A DNA stretch of 64,000 nt, taken from contig NC_088794.1 of assembly GCF_011386835.1 (NCBI RefSeq), positions 66,542,506 to 66,606,505 of the forward strand, given 5' to 3'. Positions 1 to 11,330 of this stretch are shown piece after piece. The stretch is from Chrysemys picta bellii (lineage: Eukaryota > Chordata > Testudines > Emydidae). The notes under the pieces were generated by a model that did no database searches, had not been told where the DNA came from, and saw only the letters and a program-made list of their open reading frames with translations. Both the position numbers and the translations under genes were made by a program. Within the stretch, counting starts at the first letter, position 1. Each line of letters opens with the position of its first letter.

Positions 1-1133
1 CAAGGCATTATGCGCAGAATGACATAGTGACTGCATCATGGTCCTTTTTTTAAATCAGAACTGCTCTGAGCACTTTCCCATAGATTCAAACTCTGGCAAA
101 TATACAAATACTGTAATTTCAGTAAAGCTTCCTTACGAATGCAAGCTTACAGGTATCTTAGAAAGCAAATAGTTTGTTCATTGCTTTTGTGTGTGAAATA
201 AGATCTAGTGATTTAAACATGGGAAAAAGTAGTTGATCAATCCGAAAGTCTAATCCCAGCTCTGATGCTGACTGTGTACACCTGAGCAAGTCTCTTAAAT
301 GGGCTGCCTCCATTTCCCAGTGTGCAAAATGGGAATAATACTTAATTGCCAACTCACAGGACTTTTTGTGGGGGTTGTAAAGCACTTTGAATATGAAGGG
401 TTAGATTGTCAAATGGCCACCCAAACCCAGCTTCCAGAAGTACACCCATAGTTATTTGCATTCACATTTTTTGTAAGCACAAGTCAGTAGCAAGTGCAAA
501 TAGTAAAATTTATGGTTAATCTCTATCTATCTGACTTGTAGAGGTAATAAGGTACTTGGGTGCCTACCTTGTATTTGCACCCACAAGATAGTTCACTTGG
601 AAAATCCGGGATGCAGTGTTAGAGATTGTTTTTGAACAGGTGGGTTACAAAGGATTTGACACTGCAGTCCTATTCATGAGTCATCCCATTGACTTCTGCA
701 ATTATAGTGGCCACACAGTGATCCACTCCTAAGGCACCACAAGGCTAAAGTAATGCAATGTGTTCTATCTATGGCCACTCATGATGTTGACTCTGAAGTT
801 TCAGCTCATGCAGAACACAACTGCCTCAGATATGGTGAAATAGGTTTTCAGTAACCTCTCACTATACTGGACCAATTTGTCTGGATGGGAGCTAAGGGCT
901 GGAATGCCTGAAGGGGATTGTGTTTAGCTTCTTGTTAGCCAGTGTGGTCTTACAGAAGCTCTTTTGATACTGGTTCGGTGAATCTAATTATAGAATAAGC
1001 CACCAGGTTTGGGGGATTGTCTGCCCTATTCCTTGCAATCTTCCCTGAGTGTGGCATTCTCACTGTGGTCCATCCCAGACATCAAACTGGCAAGAGCATG
1101 TTACATATGCACTGGCTGCTACTTCATTTCTAA
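1..1133. other. Unassigned AT-rich sequence
   Basis: No gene, terminal inverted repeat or recognisable repeat was found here. The short open frames have no recognisable motif and look like chance openings. Confidence 0.5.
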
Positions 1134-1202
1134 GTGAAATTCTGGCCCCACTAAAGTCAATGGTAAAACTGCTGTTGACTTTAATGGGGGTCCAGATTTC
1201 AC
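1134..1202. repeat. 69-bp palindromic short repeat, copy 1
   Basis: The segment begins GTGAAATTCTGGCCCC and ends with a near reverse complement of that string (GGGTCCAGATTTCAC), with AAAGTCAATGG and TTGACTTTAATGG facing each other inside. It has the same length and layout as the copy at 40350-40418, so it is a dispersed repeat rather than a chance hairpin. I cannot give it a family name. Confidence 0.6.
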
Positions 1203-2024
1203 ATGTTCTGCTTACCATCTTCAAAGCCCTAATTAGCCTAAGTCCCATTTTCCTTATCCTCATTATTGGTTTATACCAGTGCTATCCACAACATGCCAGG
1301 TATTGTCCACACATTGAGTTCCCCAGAAACCCTTGGACTGGCTGTCCCATGGATGGATCTCACAGGAACCAGGGGCAGTATCTGTAATAACAATGATAGC
1401 TAGGAAATGTTTGAAAAATGAAGTCTAGAGGTTTCATGCCACTCTATGCCTTCAAGATAGCCAGGGGACATTTAATGACTAGTATGTCACCACAGAGCAT
1501 GGGTTTATAGCTCTAGCAGTAAAACTATTCTTGGACCTATTGACTTTTTAAAACATGATTGTTTTTTAAAAAATCATTGCGATAAGAGTGTTTTAGCTAA
1601 CACCATGGCTGGAATGTATAAAATAAAGCTATAAAGCTGCATATAAACAGTAGCTCTGTTCAAAACACTTATCAATTATTCAGCAACAAATGATTCTTAT
1701 TCATGATAATGATAAGCCAAAGTTAGAAAAGAACAGGAAGGTAACAGAACAGTACTTACTCAGGACTGAACTTAATGAGGAATCAAGAACGTTGCTCTGG
1801 CAATGCTAAACACTGGACATTTATTCTCTTGGGGTGAAGGTTACCCCTGTGCACAATGCTTATGCTCCAGGTGAATTTCACCCTTTGTGTATTTATATAA
1901 ACAAGATCACATTCAAAAAGTACTTTAATAGAGCCTCGGTGTAAGGAAAAAAACTTAAGTAATGTAAGGAAATTATTTTACTTTAATATATTTTATCATC
2001 TAATTTTATTTTAATGACTAAGCT
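1203..2024. other. Unassigned sequence
   Basis: AT-rich sequence with no supported gene. I see no terminal repeats, target duplications or conserved protein segments. Confidence 0.45.
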
Positions 2025-2357
2025 TCAGGGCCACCCCTCCCAGGGGGTCTCTGGTACTCTTGCACTTGGCAGCTTCCAAGTTTCAGTCAGCTCTGCTCCT
2101 CTCCTGGAGCAGCAGCCTCTGGGATGCTTCCCTAAGCCCCTTCCTCCAGGGACCCACCACAGGAGCTAACACCATGCTGCTATGAGTTTCCCTTCCCAGG
2201 GTGCAGCCTGTCTCTGTCCAACCCCCAACTGCCCATTAGCAGCCCTTTATAGGCCAGATGCAGCCCAACACTCATTAATTGGCTGGATTGGACTCACCTG
2301 CTCTTGTCCAGGGGCACTGGGTTTAGTCTATGCTTAGGGACCTGCTACCCTGTGACA
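2025..2357 (-). repeat. LTR-like fragment, minus orientation
   Basis: This stretch is GC-richer than its surroundings. Read on the minus strand it starts TGTCACAGGGTAGCAGG, a start resembling the other LTR-like copies here. It then contains a TATA-like CCTATAAAGGG (plus positions about 2240-2253). No internal retroviral genes lie beside it, so it would be a solo or partial LTR. Boundaries are approximate and no target duplication was confirmed. Confidence 0.35.
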
Positions 2358-2749
2358 AGGGGTTTTAGAAATACGCAAGCAAGTCGGATTTGACACATGT
2401 CAGAGTTGTATTGAATGCAGGAAAGAAAACAGAGTGAATCTGATCAGAGAGCATCATGTTCACCTGCTTCTCTAGCCAGCAGAGCAAGCATGTCCCCCAG
2501 CGATTGGTCCTGTGGCATTGTTTGCTTGAGTGAAGAAAAAAAAATAAGACATACAAGAAACTTCATAAAACTGAAACATTTGAGAGAGCAATCAAACTAA
2601 GTGGGGTGGCACTTCAAAGAGGAGATGATGATAGGTTATGCAGAAGATCTGTGATGACTTGATTGCTAAGGATGCAGTTTATCACTCAACAGGCTTTTCT
2701 TCCTACTTGAGTAAAATGAATCAAAGCATTTAGTTACACTGAAACAATA
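2358..2749. other. Unassigned sequence upstream of a decayed element ORF
   Basis: Two overlapping short open frames on opposite strands occur at 2365-2600, but neither has a recognisable motif. Possibly the 5' flank of the element remnant that follows. Confidence 0.35.
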
Positions 2750-4110
2750 CAATGACCTTATGACACTGCATTTTATCAACTTATTGTCTATCTCTTCAAT
2801 GATCTTATGTACAAGAAGGCTCTTCTGTCCAAGCTGCTACAAAGATACAAAGCCTTAGTTTCCTCAGATATAGAAACTGCAAGCTATTCCAGGCAGGTCC
2901 TAAAAGGATTTGATAAAGCTAATTCTGTAATCAAAGTCTTTGACAGATATGACAACAGTGACTGTGAAAACTGCAGAAAGACAGCACCAGATAGGATCTA
3001 CGGTTGTATGCAAGAAACACCAGGTGAATGGTGGACACTCTGTTCTGCCATGAAAAAAAGTTTCTAAACATGGCATCAACAGTCACTTGTAAAATTCCTC
3101 TGTGAATATATGGTTCAAAATGCACTTGAGAGTATAGGAGCAAACCCAACACAAACATTCCTTTCTGGAGTCTTTTCCAATGGTGAATTAGCAAAGTCCA
3201 CCAGTAGTCAGGGTGTTGAAGAAGTTCAAGACCCATACTGTACTAAAGAAGAAGTGGACAGAAGGATGCTTCTGCATACCGTATGTGCCAATATGACTTT
3301 TAGATATCTCAGTGTCAAAGGACTCATAGTAATTACCTGATACAAATGTTTTGATCCTTGCTGTTCACTTCTTTCCAAAAATGGAACACGCACATAACAT
3401 GTGGATTGAAACAGGCACCGTTACCAGCACAATGTGCACGCAATGTATGATGCACTCACTTCTGACTTCTGCAACATACTTCCTGCTGTACAGTCATTAA
3501 CGGGATATGACCTTGTCATCCCTATTTAGTATTGGGAAAAAAAATTATGCTTAATGTTGTCAAAACAAAAGGACCTTACTGCTTCAGAGGTCTTGCCAAA
3601 TTGGGAGAGTGACAGACAAGCCATACTTTCTGCAGCAAGAAAGTTGGTAGCAGTTTTGTATGACCGGAGCAAGAATGAAAAAGAGACCCACAGAGACCTG
3701 AATTGCTTGCTCCCCAATCTAGCCATCAAAAAGGATAAGTCACCAGCCTAACTCACGTTATGTGAGGGCAGTTTTGAAAAGCATGTAAAAAAAACCATCT
3801 TGGCAAACAAAGATTTGGATGTCTTTGCATATTGGGAAACTAGATCTTGGCTCACCATTGTAACATGGATGGAAAAATGTAGATGATGAACTACTTCCTA
3901 TATTCTTCCAGAGCCCAGTGGCAACTGAGCTTCTACATGATCTTATTTGTGCCTGTACCACTAGGGGTCACTGCACAATCAACGATGTCCTTAGTCAGAA
4001 CAAACTTCCCTGCACAGAACTGTGTATATGCCAGTGAGGACTGTGGTAACCCAAGCACTCATGACAGAAATCATAATGATGAACAACATGATGATAATGA
4101 TGTTGACTAG
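2750..4110 (+). pseudogene. Decayed multi-copy element ORF, nuclease-like pattern
   Basis: Four plus-strand open stretches (2807-3067, 3110-3340, 3554-3751, 3883-4110) read as successive parts of one protein separated by stops and frameshifts. The order seen is a segment with SSDIETASYSRQVLKGFD and VFDRYDN, then FSNGELAKS, then KEEVDRRMLLHTV, then the weak LTGYD segment near 3490, then DRQAILSAARKLVAVLYDRS, ending in an Asp/Asn/His-rich tail. From memory, related multi-copy proteins in animals carry EADTR, DTDVL and LTGCD acidic motifs reminiscent of flap/XRN-type nucleases. Here the first and last are altered and the middle one is not visible, so the copy would be dead. The protein family is recognised only by pattern. 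Its function and transposon superfamily are not established. Confidence 0.5.
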
Positions 4111-4383
4111 AAATGTCACAAGCGCTGTTACATTTCAATGATACTTGCACCAATTTTTAGATTTTCTTTTACCCTTTTGATTTTTGTTTTGATGCTTTGA
4201 GGTCCTAAAGAAATCCAATTTTATGTCTTGTAATAATACATAGAGTGATTAAACAAACAGAAAGTAATGCAAATATTTGAAGTGGTCATTTTAACATGTT
4301 GATGGTGTCATTCTTTATCCCTGTTTCTATGGTAACAGCACCACTTGACATCATACCTCATCTTAAAGTAGACATAATAAGCT
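4111..4383. other. Unassigned AT-rich sequence
   Basis: No supported feature between the decayed ORF and the GT microsatellite. It may include the 3' flank of that element. Confidence 0.4.

Positions 4384-4420
<37 letters not shown>
4384..4420. repeat. (GT)n microsatellite
   Basis: An almost uninterrupted run of GT dinucleotides, with one C-for-T interruption near the start (TGTGCGTG). Alternating purine-pyrimidine runs of this kind can adopt Z-DNA and vary in length. Confidence 0.95.
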
Positions 4421-4421
<1 letters not shown>

Positions 4422-4609
4422 ACATTAAGTCAACCAAATAGGTGGTGTCTGCTGCTTGCCTATTGATGCAGTGGTGAGCTTCAGAGAGGTGCAGACCTTT
4501 CTACCTTGTTCCCAAAAAAGGTAAAATAATAGTTTTACTTTCTGCTGGTGTCATTCTCCTGCATGGTTGGTGTACAGCTTGAACTCTTCTTTCCAGTGGT
4601 CCCTCGCTG

Positions 4610-5240
4610 GGCTAGATTTGTATCTGCAAAATCTAGGGCTCTGGGAGCTTCCACCATGTTTCACTCACAAAGACTGAAACTGAATACAGGTTAAGTTGAA
4701 CAAGTGGAACTTTATTAAACCTTTTGCACTGCTCTGTCCATGTGACTGAGTTTCTTCCAGCCTAATTTCACTCATTCTCTGTTCCCCTCATGTCTCATCC
4801 ATAACTGTCCCTCCAGGGAACATAGGCTCTCTGACTCCAGTTCAACTGAGCATGATCTAGTCAGCTCCCTCTGCACAGGAAGCCACTGCCCATCTTGCCT
4901 GTTTAGCTCCCTGGGAGCTTCCTTAGCCCACAGCTGTTCTTTCCTTCACAGAAAGACTCTGCTGCTGGCCCTCCCCAGCGCACTCCCATAGGGAACCGCT
5001 ACCATCCTTACCACAGTTGTTGGAGAACCTCTGCCAGCTCCTACTGATCTTTCTAGCTCTCCCCCTTACAAATACAGGAGTTGTCCTTTCTTCTGCTTCC
5101 TTCTTCCTAATAGTCCTTGCTCCTGGCCCACAGTCACATAATCAGGTGGCAAAGTTCAGACCTGGTGCTTTAACACCCCAAAGACCCTGTGCCAGGCCCA
5201 AAGAGAAATCCTCCTATGCCAATTCAGCGCCTGATCTTGT
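4610..5240 (-). repeat. LTR-like fragment, minus orientation
   Basis: The stretch is C/T-rich on the plus strand, unlike its neighbours. On the minus strand it contains GTTTAATAAAGTTCC, a polyadenylation-signal context like that in the LTR at 51.1-51.5 kb, followed by a short 3' section. A 122-codon frame at 5017-5385 overlaps it but has no recognisable motif. Ends and family are uncertain. Confidence 0.3.
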
Positions 5241-5754
5241 GAGAGCCTGGGTGCCCTCAACTGCCAATGGGCCAGATTGTGTACTCATTCGAATCAGTGA
5301 TGTTGTTTCATGGGAGTGGTACCATTTGTTTCTATGGAAATTGGAGGTGCTCATTCACATGTTAGAGCTGGTCCTTAATACTTAATATCTGCTTTGCTGC
5401 TTCGGATTTCAAAAATAGTAGATTTAATTTTAGTTAACATTTATTTTCATTAGAACTTTTTAGCTTTTTTCCATTAGCATGATTAAAGGTCAATCAATTC
5501 CTATCACTTACCTCAAAATTCCTCTCCACTCCCACCAAAAATCTGATCAAAACCATTTCCTGGTGTCCTGCTATTCGCTTTATATTTGTATTGGGTCAAC
5601 GCTCAGAGGCAGCAATCTGTATTGGGTACACATTATTTTAGGCTCCCACCCAAGAAGTTTACAGGCTAAGACAGCACACGAGATATAAAGGATGGGGAGT
5701 GGACTATGATCAAATAAATAAAGTGAAATATATAAAACACCACAAAAACCCAAT
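5241..5754. other. Unassigned AT-rich sequence
   Basis: No recognisable gene or repeat structure. Confidence 0.4.
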
Positions 5755-6035
5755 CATTCAAAAATCATGAGACAGGTCCCTCAAAACCATGAGATTGGAC
5801 TAACACAAATGAGATTTAAATAAACACATTTGGGATTCTTCTGATTTGCCTGTGGGTTTTTTAACCTACCAGGTTCACGTTTTCAGGCTTTTTTCCTCAC
5901 CCATTAAAGCTAGAAACTTTTTTTTAACAAAGCTGAGAGTTTTATATAATCACATGACTCTAGGACCTGGGGATTTATGAAAAAAACATCAAATGTAACA
6001 AGAATCAAGATACAACTGCAAGTTTCAGCAGCACT
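5755..6035. repeat. Probable dispersed repeat with repeated CATGAGA motifs
   Basis: CATGAGA-type words recur (AAATCATGAGACAGG, AACCATGAGATTGG), followed by a T-rich section and ATAATCACATGACTC. The pattern resembles a repeat seen in reptile sequence, but I can place neither its ends nor its class. Confidence 0.3.
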
Positions 6036-8269
6036 GTGAATGGATAAAAACACTTCACCTCTATTCAATTGCCCTTAATCTATTCTTTCTTGTAGGCATC
6101 ATGGAACAAATCGGTCTTGTGGAGAGATCTGGAAGATAAGACGACCTTTGCCTTACAGATAAATTCTGCCAATATGTTCCAGATGTTAGGAGCAGTGCAC
6201 AAAAAAAGATGTGGAAATGGTTGAGGAGAAGCAGATAAATGAATGGCAACTACTACCATCACATGTTAAAGACCCAAAAAGAACAGTTCAGCCATACAGG
6301 ATAGTGTAACATCCCCACTAAATGACTGTTTTGAGCAGCCATTAGGGGACACAGAGCAAGAAGGTAAAAATCTGTTTAAACAGGAAATAAAAGTCTTGCA
6401 TTCACCCCAACCATGGTGTGCTGGGTCTCTGCAATCTCTGCAGTAGCCACTCCTGACAGTTTACTGTGCTCTGAGAAGAGAAGAGGATTCACCTTTGTTG
6501 AAAATGAGGAATGGAAAAAAACAAATGAAAATTTATTCCTGTGCCACATCTTTGGAAACAAAAGTGACAAAAATTCCAGCTTGTCACTTAATAGGAGATT
6601 AATGACTACAAACCAATTAATTAGAAAAAAAAAGATTTGGTGAAACTCACCAGCCTTTCAACCCCATATACAGTCCCCTTAAAGGAGTAGGAATGGACTT
6701 GAGAGCCAAATCTCCAGCCTAAAGTGCAAGCGAGACTCACTAGCACAAGTCTGTGGACCCAGGCTGGGAGGCTCACTCCCAGATACAGCGTGGACATGCC
6801 TTCAGGATTTTGGTCATAAGTGGACATGAGAACTGCTGAAGAATGAAGAGCATTCAGTTATTCTTTGAATCAGTTACTTGTTAAGTTATTGAGAGTGGCT
6901 TGAAAAACAAAGATTGGTTGTGTTTGTTTCAAACAATCAACAGTCTCTAGGTATTACAACTGGTGGTTGGTAATTCGAGGACAAGCTTTGCCTAGGAAGC
7001 ATCAGACCTCCAGTCTAATTTTGTGGACAGTGAATAATAGATCTCACACTAGCATGTGGGCTTTGGGGTGGTGTTCTGAACTGAAAACAGATGGTAGACC
7101 CACACCACAATCCTTGCTTACTCAGGCAGAACTCATCAAATGGGAATTTTGCCTGAATAGAATGTGTAGTATCATGCCCCCGTGCACAGTGAGTCCATTA
7201 CTGCTTTCAGATAAAATATTCCATCCAGCAGGTGGGATGCTGTTTAGCAGGAAATACTGTAGCCTTCACAGCATGTTATGTACAGTCCTGAGAGTTAATT
7301 ACACTTAGGTGTAATATCGTCTCTGTACAAACGTAATTGCACTAAAAAAAGTCAGATTGGCAAAATTAAAAATCGGCATGCTGATAATAGTAAGAAGCTG
7401 GAAGCATAAATTTGAACTATACTTCACCCAGTAAATATTTGCACACAATAAATATTGATTTTCATACCTGTAGAAGACAATCAACAACTGTGCATATAAA
7501 TTTGATTTTTACATAACTCAGAAATTCTATATGCCACTTTCTTCCTTGTTGTACTTTTGTGACAGAGTATTAGTTTTAATGAAGAAGTTTACAATTTACT
7601 TTTTAAACTAACATTTCTTTAACAGATACAAATATGGGCATATTTTCTTACTTTAGAATAACATTTAGCCTGGCTACAGTAATTGGGTGTTTTACACTAA
7701 GGGTTTTTATGGATTACAATCATGGAACTAGAACTGTATGTACAGTATGTGTGTATGAGGGAGGAAAGAAATATTTCATAGGATTCTTTAACAAATACCC
7801 CTTTTCAGCCACTTAAAATAATTAGCATTCCTTGTCTACTGGGAAAAGCACTAATTGGACATATCGGCTGTCACTGTGGCGTGTCACAAAGTGGAAAATC
7901 CCCAACTAATGGTTGCTGAACTGCCAATCCCAGGTAGGTGGCATTAGATGATTCACAAAAGACAAGCGTCTCTGCAGATTAATTATTTTTTATTTTGTTC
8001 GGACTTTGCTGATTTATTTTGAACTCGTCGTCAAAAAGTTAATAAATGTCATTCACTTCATTAAAAACAAAGTTCTGATGCTGCTGTAATCAGTAATCCA
8101 AGTCCAGTTAGAGCAAAAAGAGATTCCTCCCCTAATGGATTCTGCTTAGAGCTATGAAACACTTACAAAATACGGCTAAGTAAAAGAAATGTATTCTGAC
8201 TACACTGTTCTTCTACTGATGGGGAAATTATACACATTACATACAAAAATACATTAAAAGAGTATTTAT
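6036..8269. other. Unassigned AT-rich sequence
   Basis: No long frame with a recognisable motif and no paired terminal repeats. Frames of 60-113 codons (for example 6967-7308) show no conserved signature. Confidence 0.45.
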
Positions 8270-8272
8270 GTT

Positions 8273-8508
8273 ACAAAGTCAAGCACTCAAAAGTTAGAAA
8301 ATGCCAGATTTATGATTGCCCATGCAGCCTTAGTTCTGTGCCCATGTGCATCCATCTTGTACCCTGAATGAGAGAAGTAGAAAAATAGCCTGTGATTATA
8401 TACTTAGAGACTGTTCCATAATGCAGATGCACAAAGGGGCAGAACTAAGGATGAACAGGCAATCATAAAGCTGGCATTTCCTAATTTTTGAGTGCTTGAC
8501 TTTGCAAC
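8273..8508. repeat. Fold-back element with about 90-bp imperfect arms
   Basis: The left arm (about 8273-8362) starts ACAAAGTCAAGCACTCAAAA and continues through AAATGCCAGATTTATGATTGCC and CCTTAGTTCTG. The right arm (about 8418-8505) is its imperfect reverse complement, containing CAGAACTAAGGATGAACAGG, GGCAATCATAAAG and TTTGAGTGCTTGACTTTG. A spacer of roughly 55 bp lies between. This layout fits a non-autonomous DNA transposon made almost only of inverted repeats. No coding capacity; target duplication not resolved. Confidence 0.7.
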
Positions 8509-9200
8509 CTAAACAACCATCATTGGTGGTGGTGGTTGTTGTTTTTTGTATGTTGTTTCCTTGGTTTGTTTGGGGTTTTTGTTGTTGTTTGAAGGAAAGA
8601 GATAAAACCAGATTTTATTATGTGAAACTGTAATAACCCCTACCCCTTATTATGCATCGTCTTAAATACTGCCGCTCTGTATCTTCAGAACCACAATACA
8701 GACTAAATACATTAGCTGGCAGAAAGAGAAGGCTGAGAAACCAAAAGAACGATGGACCACTGTGTCCAGGTGCTGAATCTCAGGTGTGGAGCTCATCTTG
8801 GTTGTTCTCTCTGACTCTCCCACATGGGAGCTGGGGGAAATCTGAAATGTTTGGTATCCCCAGAGAAGGAAATTGTTACTGGGGCCAGGAGTGATTGGGG
8901 GGAACCTGGCCTGTTTCTCTCTTTCTCCCCTGCCTCTCCATCAGGGAGCTGAGAGAGCTCTGGCCTCATATGGTATCCCTGAGGTGGAATGGGCTAATAG
9001 AGTGGTTTATGGGGAAGAAGCTTACAGTCCCATCCCCTTGTGCATTGATACACCCTTTAACTGCATGATCACTTACTATTTATACACAGGACCACAACCT
9101 CTTTCAATGTATAGGAAGAACCTGGTCTGAGAATGAATCTGGATTGTATAGTTAACGAGGCTATTCTCTGAAGGACCGCTGCCACATCTATGGTGGAAGT
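8509..9200. other. Unassigned sequence with a G/T-rich tract
   Basis: A simple G/T-rich stretch (about 8520-8595, GGTGGTGGTGGTTGTTG and similar) is followed by ordinary sequence without a recognisable gene. Confidence 0.5.
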
Positions 9201-9344
9201 TAAGAACATAAGAATGGTCCTACTGGGTCAGACCAAAGATCCATCTAGACCAGTATCCTGTCTTCTGACAGTAGCCAGTGCCAGGTGCCCCAGAGGGAAT
9301 GAACAGAACAGGTAAGCATCAAATGATCCCTTCCTTCTTATCCC

Positions 9345-11317
9345 ATGGTAGTTTACTTTGCGTAAGAGGCTTTGGTGAGGGACTTTGTCAAAGGCTTTCT
9401 GAAAACCTAAGTACACTATATCCACTGGATTCCCATGGTCCACATGCTTGTTGACCACCTCAAAGAATTCTAGTAGATTGGTGAGGCATGATTTCCCTTT
9501 ACTAAAACCATGTTGACTCTTCCTCAACAAATTATGTTCATCTATATGTCTGACAATATTGTTCTTTATTATATTTTCAAACAGTTTGCCTGGTACTGAA
9601 GTCAGGCTTACAGGCCTGTAATTGCCGGGATCACCTATAGAGTCCTTTTTAAAAATTGGCGTCACATTAGCTATCCTCCAATCATCTGGTACAGCAGCTG
9701 ATTTAAATGATAGGTTACAGACTACAGTTAGTAGTTCTGCAATTTCACATTTGAGTTCCTTCAGAACTCTTGGGTGAATACCATCTGGTCCTGGTGATTT
9801 ATTGCTGTTTAATTTATCAATTTGTTCCAAAACCTCCTCTAATGATACCTCAATCTGGGACAGTTCCTCAGATCTGTCACTTAAAAAGAATGGCTCAGGT
9901 TTGGGAATCTCCCTCACATCCTCAACTGTGAAGACCGATGCAAAGAATTCATTTAGTTTCTCTGCAATGGCCTTATCGTCCTTGAGTGTTCATTTAGCAC
10001 CTCGATCACCCAGTGGCCCCACTGGTTGTTTAGCAGGCTTCCTGCTTCTGATGTACTTAAACAAAAATTTGCTATTACTTTTTGAGTCTTTGGCTAACTG
10101 TTCCTCAAATTATTTTTTGACCTTCCTATTTGTATTTTTACACTTCATTTGCCAGTGTTTAGTTCCTTTCTATTTTCCTCACTAGGATTTAACTTCTACT
10201 TTTTAAAGGATGCCTTTTTGCCTCTCACTGCTTCTTGTACTTTGTTGTTTAGCCACAGTGGCTCTTTTTTAGTTTTCTTACTATGTTTTTTAATTTGGGG
10301 TATACATTTAAGTTGAGCCTCTATTATGGTGTCTTTAAAAAGTTTCCACGCAACTTGCAGAGATTTCACTTTTGGCACTGTACCCTTTAATTTCTGATTA
10401 ACTAACCTCATTTTTGTGTAGTTCCCCTTTCTGAAATTAAATGCTACAATTTTGGGCCGCTGTGGTGTTTTTCCTGCCACAGGGATATTAAATTTAATTA
10501 TATTATGGTCACTATTACCAAGAGGTCCAGCTATATTCACCTCTTGGACCAGATCCTGTGCTCCATTTAGGACTAGATCAAGAATTGTCTTTCCTCTGCT
10601 GGGTTCCAGGACCAGCTGCTCCAAGAAGCAGTCATTTAAAGTGTCAAGAAACTTTATCTCTCTATCCTGTCCTGAGGTGACATGTACCCAGTCAATATGG
10701 GGATAATAATAATAATGGGGGATTTCAATTGAGTTTTTTATTTTAATAGCTTCTCTAATCTTCCTGAGCCTTTCACAGTCACTATCACCATCCTGGTCAG
10801 GTGATCGGTAATATATCCCTACCGCTATATTCTTATTATTAGAGCATGGAATTTCTATCCATAGAGATTCTATGGTATAGTTTGATTCATTTACGATTTT
10901 TACTTCATTTGATTCTATGCTTTCTTTCACATATAATGCCACTGCCCCACCAGCACAACCTGTTCTGTCCTTCCAATATATTTTGTACCCTGGTATTACT
11001 GTATCCCATTGATTATCCTCATTTCACCAAGTTTCTGTGATACCTATTATATCAATATCCTCATTTAATATGAGGAACTCTAGTTCACCCATTTTATTAT
11101 TTAGACTTCTAGCATTGGTATATAAGCACTTTAAAAACTTGTCTTCTTTTAGTTGTCTGCCATTACACGATGTAATTGACTGGGACTTTTTTTTTATTTG
11201 ACTGTTTCTGATCAGACCATGCCTGTATTTTATCATTTCCATCCTTGCGTCCTCATCCTCACTAGGACATAGAGATTCTCTATTAATAGATTGTCCCCTA
11301 AGGGATGTCCGAACCAT
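9345..11317 (-). pseudogene. CR1 ORF2 remnant (endonuclease and partial reverse transcriptase)
   Basis: Three minus-strand frames cover the gene: 11317-11024 (YTNARSLNNKMGELE and IGITETW, start of the APE-type endonuclease), 10942-10196 (248 residues, middle and end of the endonuclease, with GNSDHNIIKF near residues 142-151) and 9917-9228. The last begins within the linker and has NKSPGPDGIHPR, NYRPVSLTSVPGK, QHGFSKGKSC and YLGFQKAFDKVPH, i.e. the early reverse-transcriptase motifs. In the 248-residue frame the usual GDFN metal/nucleotide site is replaced by HYYYY (residues 76-80), encoded by a TAA/ATT triplet run. Motif A reads LGFQKAFD with Gly where CR1 normally has Asp. The FADD motif and thumb are missing because the frame runs into the 3' tail at about 9345. 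Non-functional. Confidence 0.85.
10703..10716. repeat. ATA/TAA triplet microsatellite
   Basis: A short ATAATAATAATAAT run lies inside the CR1 endonuclease coding region and gives the tyrosine run that replaces the GDFN motif on the minus strand. Confidence 0.85.
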
Positions 11318-11330
11318 GTGCTCCTCTGTA

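Larger units (their letters stand above)
9201..11330 (-). mobile_element. CR1 LINE, minus strand, internally deleted and 5'-truncated
   Basis: The minus strand carries CR1 ORF2 protein segments from 11317 down to about 9345, then jumps directly into a CR1 3' tail. On the plus strand that tail begins TAAGAACATAAGAATGG at 9201. The tail is the same sequence as the fragment at 40081-40179, which confirms it as a CR1 3' end. ORF1, the 5' UTR and the second half of the reverse transcriptase are absent, so the copy cannot move itself. A triplet run interrupts the endonuclease region at 10703-10716. Confidence 0.9.

Noticed and set aside
1049..1387. 112-codon frame with a hydrophobic stretch
   Set aside because: It runs through the 69-bp palindromic repeat and has no homology I recognise. 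The hydrophobic run is expected from T-rich sequence.
4384..4420. GT run as a regulatory (Z-DNA) element
   Set aside because: A simple microsatellite with no nearby gene to regulate. Reported only as a repeat.
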